Shown: in pieces, positions 26,616 through 33,815 of the stretch
How positions within the stretch are numbered: the first letter of the stretch is position 1
How the letters are laid out: each line of letters begins with the position of its first letter
Assembly (NCBI GenBank): GCA_031275405.1
Contig: JAISOV010000048.1
Location: forward strand, 1-64,000
DNA length: 64,000 nt
Reading direction: 5' to 3'
Source of the DNA: Clostridium sp.
Lineage (GTDB): Bacteria; Bacillota; Clostridia; Lachnospirales; Lachnospiraceae
Notes under the pieces: generated by a model
The model's input: only the letters and a program-made list of their open reading frames with translations
What the model was told of the DNA's origin: nothing
Database searches by the model: none
Translations under genes and position numbers: made by a program

Positions 26616-27458
26616 ATGATATTTGACACACATGCCCATTATGATGACGAAGCGTTTGACCAAGACCGGGAGACGCTTCTTGCCGGGCTGCCGGGGGCGG
26701 GGATCGCAAGAGTCGTGAACATCGGCGCCGATCTGGCTTCCTGCCGGCGGACAATCGCGCTGACGGAACGCTACCCATACATCTACGGGGCATTGGGCGT
26801 ACATCCCAGTGAAACCGGAGAACTGGACGAAGCTTCTTTCGCCTGGCTGAAAGGCCAGTGCGGCCTGGAAAAATGCGTGGCGGTCGGCGAGGTCGGTCTG
26901 GACTATCACTGGAAAGAAGCCGACGTCCGGACACAGAAAAACTGGTTCCGCCGATTTCTGGATCTGGCAAAGGAAGCGCGGCTGCCCGTGGTGATCCATT
27001 CCCGTGATGCCGCCCAGGATACGCTGGAAATCCTGCGGGCGGCGGGGGCAAAGGATCTGGGCGGCGTCATGCACTGTTATTCCTATTCCAAGGAAATGGC
27101 AAAGTCCTTGCTGGAAATGGGATTCTTTTTCGGTATCGGCGGCGTCGTGACCTTTCAGAACGCCAAGAAACTGCGCGAAGTCGTGGCGTACCTTCCCATG
27201 GACACTCTGGTTCTGGAAACGGACTGCCCTTACCTTTCTCCGGAACCCTATCGCGGAAAACGCAACTCTTCGCGGAACCTGCCCTATGTGGTAAGGGCCG
27301 TCGCCGAGATCAAGGGGATTCCGGAAAAAGAGGTGGAGCGGATCACTTGGGGAAACGCCTGCAAGCTATATGGGATGGGTGAAGGTGGAAAGAATTGCAT
27401 TCTTTCCACCGGAGATTTGTGCTGCGCACAAAGTCTCCAGACTTTGGAAGGAGCATGA
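26616..27458 (+). CDS. TatD-family metal-dependent hydrolase
   Basis: 280 aa. Motifs: MIFDTHAHYDDEAFDQDR (HxH metal), GALGVHPSE, VAVGEVGLDYHW (Glu ligand), VVIHSRDA, HCYSYSKEMAK and LETDCPYLSPEPYRGKRN (Asp ligand). TatD proteins are 3'-5' DNases or deoxyribonuclease-like hydrolases. ATG at 26616 has AAAGGA upstream. The last about 24 residues, after KLYGMGE, are encoded by the 73-nt repeat element at 27384-27456 and look like an added tail. Confidence 0.93.
   Translation: MIFDTHAHYDDEAFDQDRETLLAGLPGAGIARVVNIGADLASCRRTIALTERYPYIYGALGVHPSETGELDEASFAWLKGQCGLEKCVAVGEVGLDYHWKEADVRTQKNWFRRFLDLAKEARLPVVIHSRDAAQDTLEILRAAGAKDLGGVMHCYSYSKEMAKSLLEMGFFFGIGGVVTFQNAKKLREVVAYLPMDTLVLETDCPYLSPEPYRGKRNSSRNLPYVVRAVAEIKGIPEKEVERITWGNACKLYGMGEGGKNCILSTGDLCCAQSLQTLEGA
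27384..27456 (+). ncRNA. 73-nt dispersed structured element, copy B, at the tatD 3' end
   Basis: Same length and layout as 16002-16074: hairpin 1 (GGTGGAAAGAA / TTCTTTCCACC), hairpin 2 (GGAGATTTGTG / CACAAAGTCTCC), tail with GGAAGGAGCAT. Relative to copy A, the T-A pair at positions 4/24 is replaced by G-C. An alternative hairpin CAAAGTC-tcca-GACTTTG uses the 3' arm of hairpin 2, so the two folds exclude each other and are placed directly before the Shine-Dalgarno sequence. Confidence 0.75.
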
Positions 27459-27538
27459 TGATGAGCATGAAAGCGTCCAGGCTAAGATTCTATCGTAGAC
27501 TTCATTTGGAAAGGACATGCCAAAAATGCGGGAACTAG
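27455..27538 (+). CDS. Possible 27-aa basic leader peptide
   Basis: Starts at the ATG directly after the GGAAGGAG of the repeat element and reads MMMSMKASRLRFYRRLHLER then TCQKCGN, stopping at 27536-27538. It overlaps the end of tatD and the start of the acyltransferase gene. It could couple translation of the next gene. I cannot tell whether it is made; spacing from GGAGG to the first ATG is short, and better to the second or third. Confidence 0.3.
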   Translation: MMMSMKASRLRFYRRLHLERTCQKCGN

Positions 27539-28377
27539 CGCGGTTATGCAAGCGCCTGGACATGCCGGAGCAGGTAACGGAACGGATCCTGCATCTGGCG
27601 GGCAGCGACCTGTTTCGCCAGGAGCCTTTCTCCCGGCGGGTACAGCTGCAACGAAGGCTCTCCGTGCCGGACGGAGCGGAAGAACTGGGCAAGCTTCTGG
27701 GAGAGGACGAGGATGGCTATCAAATGCTGGCCTGTATGCTGCTGGCCGGGGAAGCCACCCGGGAAAAATACCGGGAAAAAGGAATCAGCGACATGGTTTT
27801 TTATGATACATTCCGCTGTTTTCCCCGGTTCGTCCGGGAACACCGCGCAAGCTTCGGGCGGTTCGGCTTCGACAGGGCCTGGTGGACCTACCGGCAGGTC
27901 GGGATGAAGCTGTTCCGGATCGGAACCTTGGAATATGAAATGGCCGCCCTGGACGGCCAACCGGCCGTCAGCGTACACATCCCGTCCGGCTGCCCTCTGG
28001 ATGCCGTCTCCCGCAAGGAGTCTTACCAGGCGGCCGGGGAATTTTTCCGTACTTACTACCCGGATTTCGCCCAGGTGCCGTATATCTGCGATTCCTGGCT
28101 GTTAGCCCCGGCGCTAAAAGAAGTATTGCCGGAGGACTCCCATATCCTGGCTTTCCAGAGAGAATATGAAATCCGATCTGTCGATCCGGACGACCAAGGG
28201 TTCCTCCTGTGGGTATTCCAAACCGAAAAACTTCCTGTGGCAGAACTGCCGGAGGATACCTCCCTACAGCGGAACCTGAAACAGAGGCTCCTAAGCGGCG
28301 GCAGGATCGGACGTGCGGTCGGGGTTCTGAAAAGAAGCCTTTACGAAACAGCCGCTCTTGCTGAACGTATTCCGTAA
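27517..28377 (+). CDS. Acyltransferase-domain protein (GNAT-like two-domain family)
   Basis: 286 aa, soluble. Recognised from the run ISDMVFYDTFRCFPRFVREHRASFGRFGFDRAWWTYRQVGMKLFRIGTLEYEM and the later VSVHIPSGCPL and PYICDSWLLAPALKEVLP, which match the acyltransferase family with an N-terminal helical part and a GNAT-like C-terminal domain. The substrate is unknown. ATG at 27526 is an equally good start by ribosome-site spacing. It follows tatD and the repeat element. Confidence 0.75.
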   Translation: MPKMRELARLCKRLDMPEQVTERILHLAGSDLFRQEPFSRRVQLQRRLSVPDGAEELGKLLGEDEDGYQMLACMLLAGEATREKYREKGISDMVFYDTFRCFPRFVREHRASFGRFGFDRAWWTYRQVGMKLFRIGTLEYEMAALDGQPAVSVHIPSGCPLDAVSRKESYQAAGEFFRTYYPDFAQVPYICDSWLLAPALKEVLPEDSHILAFQREYEIRSVDPDDQGFLLWVFQTEKLPVAELPEDTSLQRNLKQRLLSGGRIGRAVGVLKRSLYETAALAERIP

Positions 28378-28482
28378 AGGCGGCTTGGTACCATCAGCAG
28401 GAACAGCCGGGAAAGCCGGACTCCGGAAGACCCCGCTCAAGAAGCCGGAGCCTTACGGGAACAGCCGGACAGTACCCCTGTT

Positions 28483-28893
28483 TTATTTGATCTTCCGGGC
28501 ATAGTCGGCGGCGGCTTTCAGATCCGCCTCGTTGGGTCGTCCTCTGTTCAGGAACAGAAAGCTTCCGGGGAGCAGTTTTTCATCGACCACAGAAACCCCC
28601 TTCGCTTCCAGTACCTCACGCGCTTTGGCCTGCCGCGCGGCTCCTCTGGTACTGGAAGTGACCAGCACCGCCTTTTTCACGTTTTTGACATGGTCGCCCT
28701 GTAAATAGGAAACCAGCTTTTTGCTTTCGGCGCCGCCATAGATCCCGCCGACCACAAAAAGCGTGTCCACGTTCACCGCCCTCGGATCCGTTTTGACGTC
28801 CTCCGGCACTACGTTCCGCGCTTTGGCGATGGCTTGGGCATATTTGCGGCTGTGTCCGGTCATGGTCGCGTAAATGACTTGTGTTTTTGGCAT
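28483..28893 (-). CDS. Flavodoxin-like protein
   Basis: 136 aa. MPKTQVIYATMTGHSRKYAQAIA is the FMN phosphate-binding loop (T-x-T-G-x-S variant). It is followed by TLFVVGGIYGGAESKKLVSYL and a small alpha/beta fold ending PNEADLKAAADYARKIK. Flavodoxin-domain electron carrier; partner unknown. ATG at 28893 chosen because AAAGGA lies 12 bases upstream; an ATG at 28905 directly abuts that site. Divergent from the MBL-fold gene. Confidence 0.85.
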   Translation of the reverse strand: MPKTQVIYATMTGHSRKYAQAIAKARNVVPEDVKTDPRAVNVDTLFVVGGIYGGAESKKLVSYLQGDHVKNVKKAVLVTSSTRGAARQAKAREVLEAKGVSVVDEKLLPGSFLFLNRGRPNEADLKAAADYARKIK

Positions 28894-29044
28894 AGCTAAG
28901 ACCATTCCTTTCTCATAAAGTGGGATATGTCCAGCATAGCAGATAACGCTCCGGAACACAACAGGAAAATGGGGACCACCATCCAAAGACGCTTTGCGGA
29001 TCAGAGCGGACAGAGGGGAGCAGAATTTCGAGGAGTAACAAACT

Positions 29045-29812
29045 ATGGAAAAACAGATCAAAGTAACCTATCTCGCGCACAGCGGCTTCCTGGTCGAAAC
29101 CGAGCGGCATGATCTCTTATTCGATTATTCCACGGGGAAGCTTCCCGGCCTGGCAAGCGGCGGGCCTCCCTCCTCGGGCAAGCCCTTTTATGTCTTTGTC
29201 AGCCATTCCCACGGGGATCATTTCAATCCGGAAATATTCCGTCTGCCGGAGATCTTTCCTCAGGTCTTTTACGTCCTCTCCGACGACGTCGTCAGGAAGC
29301 CCGGGTACCGCGAAAACCGCAAAAACCTCGCGCCGGAAAGAATCCTTTCCGTAAAACCGGATCAGAGTTATGACCTGGCGGATCTCCGCATTACCACTCT
29401 CCGGTCAACGGACGCGGGGGTGGCCTTTTTGGTGGAAACAGAGGGGATCACGGTCTATCACGCCGGGGATCTGAACTGGTGGTTCTGGAAAGAAGAAAGC
29501 AGGCAGTGGAACAACGACATGACTGCCCGCTATCAAAAAGAACTGGAAAAGATGAGGGATGTTCCCATCGACCTGGCGTTCCTTCCCTTGGATCCCAGGC
29601 AGGAGGAATATTATTATCTAGGGTTCGAGTCCATGCTCAAGGCCGCCAAGGTGAGGTACGCGGTTCCCATGCATATGTGGGGCGTATATTCCCTCGCGCG
29701 CAAACTGCGCGAGGACGGGCATCTGGACGGAACCGGCACAAATGTCCTGGAAGTGACCGGAAACGGGCAGGAGATCACGCTTTCCCTGCCCGACTTGCCG
29801 ATTCCGTCATAG
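29045..29812 (+). CDS. MBL-fold metallo-hydrolase
   Basis: 255 aa. Starts MEKQIKVTYLAHSGFLVETE, then FVSHSHGDHFNPEIF (HxHxDH metal motif near residues 53-59) and VYHAGDLNWW (metal Asp). The late His ligand is in VPMHMWGVY. Typical UlaG-like small hydrolase layout. Substrate unknown. It has AGGAGT before the ATG. Confidence 0.9.
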   Translation: MEKQIKVTYLAHSGFLVETERHDLLFDYSTGKLPGLASGGPPSSGKPFYVFVSHSHGDHFNPEIFRLPEIFPQVFYVLSDDVVRKPGYRENRKNLAPERILSVKPDQSYDLADLRITTLRSTDAGVAFLVETEGITVYHAGDLNWWFWKEESRQWNNDMTARYQKELEKMRDVPIDLAFLPLDPRQEEYYYLGFESMLKAAKVRYAVPMHMWGVYSLARKLREDGHLDGTGTNVLEVTGNGQEITLSLPDLPIPS

Positions 29813-29831
29813 CCGCCATCCCGCTTTCTAA

Positions 29832-29878
29832 AAGCTCCCTCCGACAGGGGGGTGATCAGCCGCTGTCGGAGGGAGCTT
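29832..29878. terminator. Long perfect hairpin between convergent genes
   Basis: A 16-bp perfect stem (AAGCTCCCTCCGACAG and complement) around a 15-nt loop. On the minus strand it is followed by TTTAGAAAG, so it may end the feo transcript as well as that of the MBL gene. The T-run is weak on both sides. Confidence 0.65.
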
Positions 29879-29932
29879 CCTGAAAAATACAGAGGAAAGC
29901 GTTCCAAGTTTCCTGCTTTCCGTTTCACGCCT

Positions 29933-30130
29933 TCAGGATGCCTTTCGGTTTTCCCCCTCCTGACATCCCCCGGCCAGCGAGTGCGGACAGCCGTCACAGC
30001 CGCAGCCGCAGCCAAGATGCCTGCCCTTTCGTTGATCCCGCGCCAGAACCGCCACGACCGCCGCGACGATTCCCGCGACGGCCAGCCCGGTCAGGATCGT
30101 GCCTAAGTTCTGCGCTATCCATACCGCCAT
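29933..30130 (-). CDS. FeoB-associated Cys-rich membrane protein
   Basis: 65 aa. One membrane helix (LGTILTGLAVAGIVAAVVAVLA) followed by CGCGCDGCPHSLAGGC, the layout of the small protein encoded after feoB in Clostridia. It could bind iron or assist FeoB. ATG at 30130 follows GGGAGGTGCGGAGG. Last gene of the feo operon. Confidence 0.88.
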   Translation of the reverse strand: MAVWIAQNLGTILTGLAVAGIVAAVVAVLARDQRKGRHLGCGCGCDGCPHSLAGGCQEGENRKAS

Positions 30131-30178
30131 CCTCCGCACCTCCCTTTTCATTCCTTAGGAACAGCCTTCGTTCCCTGA

Positions 30179-32416
30179 TCAGCTTGCCAGAGCCTTCTTC
30201 CGTAGGCTGCCCGCCGGCGCTTTCCGAAACAGCAGGAACAGGAACGCCGCCAGCAGGATAAAGGCCGCCGCCGTCGCGACGGCAAAGCCGCCCGTGGTGA
30301 CTAGTGCCCCGATCTGGTAGACACAGAAGGCGACCACATAGGCGAACGCGGTCTGATAGCCGATGGCGAACCAGAACCATTTCGCGTTGTTCATCTCCCG
30401 CCGGATGGCGCCGATCGCCGCGAAACAGGGAGCGCACAGCAGATTGAACACAAGGAAGGAATACGCGGCGACCGAGCCGAAGCTGGCCGCAAGGCTGCCC
30501 CAGATTTCCGCGCCGTCCTCCGCCACTTCGGCAAAGCCGTAGAGGATCCCGAAAGTGCCGACCACGTTTTCTTTTGCCACAAGCCCGGTAATCGTCGCCA
30601 CCGCCGACTTCCAGTTCCCCCAGCCAAGCGGCGTAAACACCCACGCGATGGCGGAACCGATTTTCGCCAGGATGCTGTCCTGCATTTCCACCGCGCCGAA
30701 CGCCGCCCCGTCCGCCCAGCCGTAGCCTGAGGTGAACCAGACAAAAATGGTGGAGAGCAGGATAATCGTCCCGGCTTTCTTGATAAAGCTCCAGCCGCGC
30801 TCCCACATGCTGCGCAGGACATTGACCACGGTCGGCATGTGGTAGGCGGGCAGCTCCATCACGAAAGGAGCCACGTCGCCCGCGAACAGCGCGGTTTTTT
30901 TCAGAATAATACCGGAACAGATGATGGCGGCGATCCCTACGAAATAGGCGCTGGGCGCGACCCACCACGCGCCGTCGAACAGCGCGCCCGCGATCAGCGC
31001 GATGATAGGCAGCTTCGCGCCGCAGGGGATGAACGTCGTGGTGACGATGGTCATACGCCTGTCACGCTGATTCTCGATGGTCCGGGAGGCCATAATGCCC
31101 GGAATACCGCAGCCCGTGCCGATCAGGATCGGAATGAAGGATTTCCCCGAAAGCCCGAACCGCCGGAAGATCCGATCCATGATAAAGGCGATCCGCGCCA
31201 TGTAGCCGCAGGCTTCCAGGGCCGCCAGGAAGATGAACAGGATCAGCATCTGCGGCACGAAGCCAAGCACCGCGCCCACTCCGGCGACAATGCCGTCCAG
31301 GATCAGCCCTTGCAGCCAGTCGGCACAGTTGACCGCTTCCAGCGCGCCGCCGATGACGACGGGAACGCCCGGTATCCACAGGCCATAGTCGGCAGGGTCG
31401 GCATCCTCCACGGTAAGCGCCGCCTCTTCATAATCTGCGGAACCAATACCCAGAAAATGCCAGCCATCGCCGAACACCCCGTCGTTCGCCCAGTCGGTAG
31501 CGATGGTTCCCACGGTCGTAACCGAAACAAAGTAGACGAGGAACATGACCAGAGCGAAGATCGGCAGCGCCAGAAAACGGTTCGTGACGACCTTGTCAAT
31601 CCTGTCGGAAACGGACAGCCTGCCCTTATTCCTGACTTTTACACAGCCTTTGATGATCGAGTCGATGTATGTATACCGCTCCGCGGTGATGATACTCTCG
31701 GCATCGTCTTTCAGTTCCTCTTCACAGCGGCGGATATCGTCCTCTATGTGGGCGATTTTCTCCGGGCTGATTCCCAGTTTCTCTATGATCTTCCCATCCC
31801 GCTCAAACAGTTTGATGGCGAAAAAACGTTGTCTTTCCTCCGGAAATTCGTGCAGGACGGCTTCTTCGATATGCGCCAGACAGTGTTCCACCTCGCCCGA
31901 GAAGCTATGCTGCGGCACCGTCTTCCCGCCGTTTGCCATCTCGACCGCGACTTTGGCGGCATCCAGTATGCCGGAGCCTTTCAGCGCCGAGATTTCCACG
32001 ACCTTACAGCCCAGTTCCTTGGAAAGCCGCGCGGCATCGATTTTGTCGCCGCTTTTCTGCACCACGTCCATCATATTGACCGCCACGACCACCGGAATCC
32101 CCAGTTCGGTCAGCTGGGTGGTCAGGTACAGATTGCGTTCCAGGTTCGTGCCGTCGATGATGTTCAGGATGACGTCCGGACGCTCGTCGATCAGATAATT
32201 CCGGGAGACGACTTCCTCTAAGGTGTACGGCGAGAGGGAATAGATCCCCGGCAGATCCATGATCGCCACATCCTTGCGGCCTTTCAGCCTGCCCTCTTTT
32301 TTCTCCACCGTGACGCCCGGCCAGTTGCCCACGAACTGGTTCGAGCCGGTCAGCGCGTTGAACAAAGTGGTCTTGCCGCTGTTGGGATTTCCGGCAAGCG
32401 CGATTTTAATTGACAT
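30179..32416 (-). CDS. feoB: Ferrous iron transporter FeoB
   Basis: 745 aa. N-terminal G domain: GNPNSGKT (9-16), MDLPGIYSL (G3) and NMMD (G4, 114-117). A helical GDI-like domain and the polytopic permease with two Gate regions follow; GTGCGIPGIMASRTIENQRDRRMTI and FIPCGAKLPI are diagnostic. Takes up Fe(II) across the membrane. Start follows AGGAGG. A second regulator-like site lies just upstream (32440-32456). Confidence 0.97.
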   Translation of the reverse strand: MSIKIALAGNPNSGKTTLFNALTGSNQFVGNWPGVTVEKKEGRLKGRKDVAIMDLPGIYSLSPYTLEEVVSRNYLIDERPDVILNIIDGTNLERNLYLTTQLTELGIPVVVAVNMMDVVQKSGDKIDAARLSKELGCKVVEISALKGSGILDAAKVAVEMANGGKTVPQHSFSGEVEHCLAHIEEAVLHEFPEERQRFFAIKLFERDGKIIEKLGISPEKIAHIEDDIRRCEEELKDDAESIITAERYTYIDSIIKGCVKVRNKGRLSVSDRIDKVVTNRFLALPIFALVMFLVYFVSVTTVGTIATDWANDGVFGDGWHFLGIGSADYEEAALTVEDADPADYGLWIPGVPVVIGGALEAVNCADWLQGLILDGIVAGVGAVLGFVPQMLILFIFLAALEACGYMARIAFIMDRIFRRFGLSGKSFIPILIGTGCGIPGIMASRTIENQRDRRMTIVTTTFIPCGAKLPIIALIAGALFDGAWWVAPSAYFVGIAAIICSGIILKKTALFAGDVAPFVMELPAYHMPTVVNVLRSMWERGWSFIKKAGTIILLSTIFVWFTSGYGWADGAAFGAVEMQDSILAKIGSAIAWVFTPLGWGNWKSAVATITGLVAKENVVGTFGILYGFAEVAEDGAEIWGSLAASFGSVAAYSFLVFNLLCAPCFAAIGAIRREMNNAKWFWFAIGYQTAFAYVVAFCVYQIGALVTTGGFAVATAAAFILLAAFLFLLFRKAPAGSLRKKALAS

Positions 32417-32439
32417 TCTGCGTTTCCTCCTAAAATTTT

Positions 32440-32456
32440 GTTAGCTTTTCCTAACC
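32440..32456 (-). promoter_or_regulatory. Candidate DtxR-family operator upstream of feoB
   Basis: GTTAG-CTTTTC-CTAAC, same spacing and half sites as the site at 33120-33137. It lies 24 bp before the feoB start, between feoA and feoB. Confidence 0.55.
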
Positions 32457-32540
32457 TCCGTACTGATAAAATGCAGAGAAAATCCCTCTCTGCAATGCGG
32501 CGCTTTCCCTGCTTCCAGATTCCCGTTTCGCTTCGGTCCC

Positions 32541-32774
32541 CTACGCCGAGACTTCTTCCACTTCGATGATCTCCGCATCTTCCCTGCGGAGCGAAAGCTC
32601 GTAGCCGCGCACCGTCACCTCCACCGGATCCCCTAAGGGAGCCACCTTGCGGACAAAAATCTCCACACCCTTGGTAATGCCCATGTCCATGATCCTGCGC
32701 TTGACCGCGCCCATTCCTGTGATTTTCGCGACCCGTACCGTGCTGCCGGTCTTTGTGGTCTTCAGCGTCTGCAT
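32541..32774 (-). CDS. feoA: FeoA-family protein
   Basis: 77 aa, SH3-like FeoA fold: MGAVKRRIMDMGITKGVEIFVRKVAPLGDPVEVTVRGYELSLRREDAEII is the standard pattern. It likely interacts with FeoB. Second of two consecutive FeoA proteins, which is common in Clostridia. Confidence 0.93.
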   Translation of the reverse strand: MQTLKTTKTGSTVRVAKITGMGAVKRRIMDMGITKGVEIFVRKVAPLGDPVEVTVRGYELSLRREDAEIIEVEEVSA

Positions 32775-32832
32775 ACCCCTCTCTCCTCTCTTTGAGCCAT
32801 CATCGCTTCGCAGCCATGGCCCGCATGTGTGT

Positions 32833-33045
32833 TCACACCATGATCTTATCCGCCATCTCGCGGCTGATCGCCACGCGGGATTCCTTAATGTTCACGATCA
32901 CGTTCCCCCCGTTCTTCGTAACGATCGTTACCGGACTTCCTGGAACGAAGCCGAGATTTTCCAGAAACTGCCGAGTCTGCGGCTGACCGCCGATCCGTTT
33001 GATGGAATTGGCCTCGCCCATTTTCGCCATTGTCAAAGGCATCAT
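32833..33045 (-). CDS. feoA: FeoA-family protein, first of two
   Basis: 70 aa. FLENLGFVPGSPVTIVTKNGGNVIVNIKESRVAISREMADKIMV fits FeoA. It is the first gene of the operon. ATG at 33045 is chosen, seven bases after GGGAG; a GTG at 33051 is in frame but sits too close. It diverges in sequence from the second FeoA, so it is not a recent duplicate. Confidence 0.92.
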   Translation of the reverse strand: MMPLTMAKMGEANSIKRIGGQPQTRQFLENLGFVPGSPVTIVTKNGGNVIVNIKESRVAISREMADKIMV

Positions 33046-33119
33046 TGTCACACTCCCGTCCGCGTTAAGTAAGTTGGAACTAACTTTTGTCTAAGACTGA
33101 CTGTCGTCTTAAAGTATAC

Positions 33120-33179
33120 GGTTAGACTGTCCTAACCGCTTACATTATTTATCTTAACAAGGCAGACGAAGTTTGTCAA
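33120..33179 (-). promoter_or_regulatory. feo operon promoter with iron-regulator-like operator
   Basis: Minus strand: TTGACA (33174-33179), 17 bp, TAAGAT (33151-33156), then the palindrome GGTTAG-GACAGT-CTAACC (33120-33137) downstream of the start point. GGTTAG/CTAACC half sites resemble DtxR/IdeR boxes, but the 6-bp gap is wider than the classical one. Confidence 0.65.
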
Positions 33180-33224
33180 GATAAAAATGCGTGAAAATCG
33201 TTATTTTTCGATTTTTGGTTCCTA

Positions 33225-33266
33225 TTCAGCAGGAGCAGCTGAACACATTCAGCAAGGGCAGCCGAA
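33225..33266. repeat. Two 23-bp-spaced TTCAGC-N7-GCTGAA units enclosed by GGTTCCT/AGGAACC
   Basis: Units at 33225 and 33248. The pair is enclosed in a longer inverted repeat GGTTCCT ... AGGAACC followed by TTTTT on the plus strand. It lies between the DtxR-family gene and the feo promoter. Confidence 0.7.
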
Positions 33267-33331
33267 CAGGAACCTTTTTCGGATAGGAAAGATTCTCACG
33301 CGGATACAGGGGGATCTTGACGAAGACCGGC

Positions 33332-33697
33332 TTATCCTGTTTCCAGCAAGCTCCGGATCATCTGAAAGGTCTCCTCGCTGAGGATGTGTTCCATCCGGCA
33401 GGCGTCCGCGGCGGCGTTCTTTGGGCTGACGCCGCTGCGGGTCAGCCAGTCATATAGCGTAGAATGGCGCTCGTAGACCTGACCGGCGGTCTTCATCCCT
33501 TTTTCCGTCAAAGTGATATAGCCGCTTTCGTCCATGCGGATCATTTCCGCCTCGCGCAGTTTTTTCATGGCGATGCTGACGCTGGGCCTGGAGAAGCCCA
33601 TCTCTCCTACGATGTCGATCGAACGGACGGCTCCTGTCTTTTTGGACAGAAGCAGGATCGTTTCCAGATAATCTTCTGCTGACGCTCGGATGACCAT
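33332..33697 (-). CDS. DtxR/MntR-family metal-dependent regulator
   Basis: 121 aa. Winged helix SAEDYLETILLLSKKTGAVRSIDIVGEMGFSRPSVSIAMKKLREAEMI, then the dimerisation and metal domain with ERHSTLYDWLTRSGVSPKNAAADACRMEHILSEETFQMI (His/Glu/Cys ligands of the DtxR metal site). No C-terminal SH3 domain, as in MntR. Located upstream of feo, so it most likely regulates iron uptake. ATG at 33697 follows AGGAG. Confidence 0.93.
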   Translation of the reverse strand: MVIRASAEDYLETILLLSKKTGAVRSIDIVGEMGFSRPSVSIAMKKLREAEMIRMDESGYITLTEKGMKTAGQVYERHSTLYDWLTRSGVSPKNAAADACRMEHILSEETFQMIRSLLETG

Positions 33698-33769
33698 GCC
33701 ACTCCTATCTGCGTACATTGACGCACGCTGTTCATCGGCTAAGTATGAGGAAGACCCCTGCGGAACGCA

Positions 33770-33811
33770 TTCAGCAAAGGCAGCTGACCACATTCAGCAA
33801 AGGCAGCTGAA
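33770..33811. repeat. Two 23-bp TTCAGC-N7-GCTGAA units
   Basis: Units at 33770 and 33793, directly after the stop of the DUF3048 gene. The preceding stretch has CCTATCTGCG, also found in the element near 22201. Confidence 0.7.
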
Positions 33812-33815
33812 TGGC

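Noticed and set aside
30839-32221. Long open frame (460 codons) on the plus strand opposite feoB
   Set aside because: It lies entirely antisense to a clear feoB, has no ribosome site and reads as His/Asp/Arg-rich mirror sequence of GC-rich codons.
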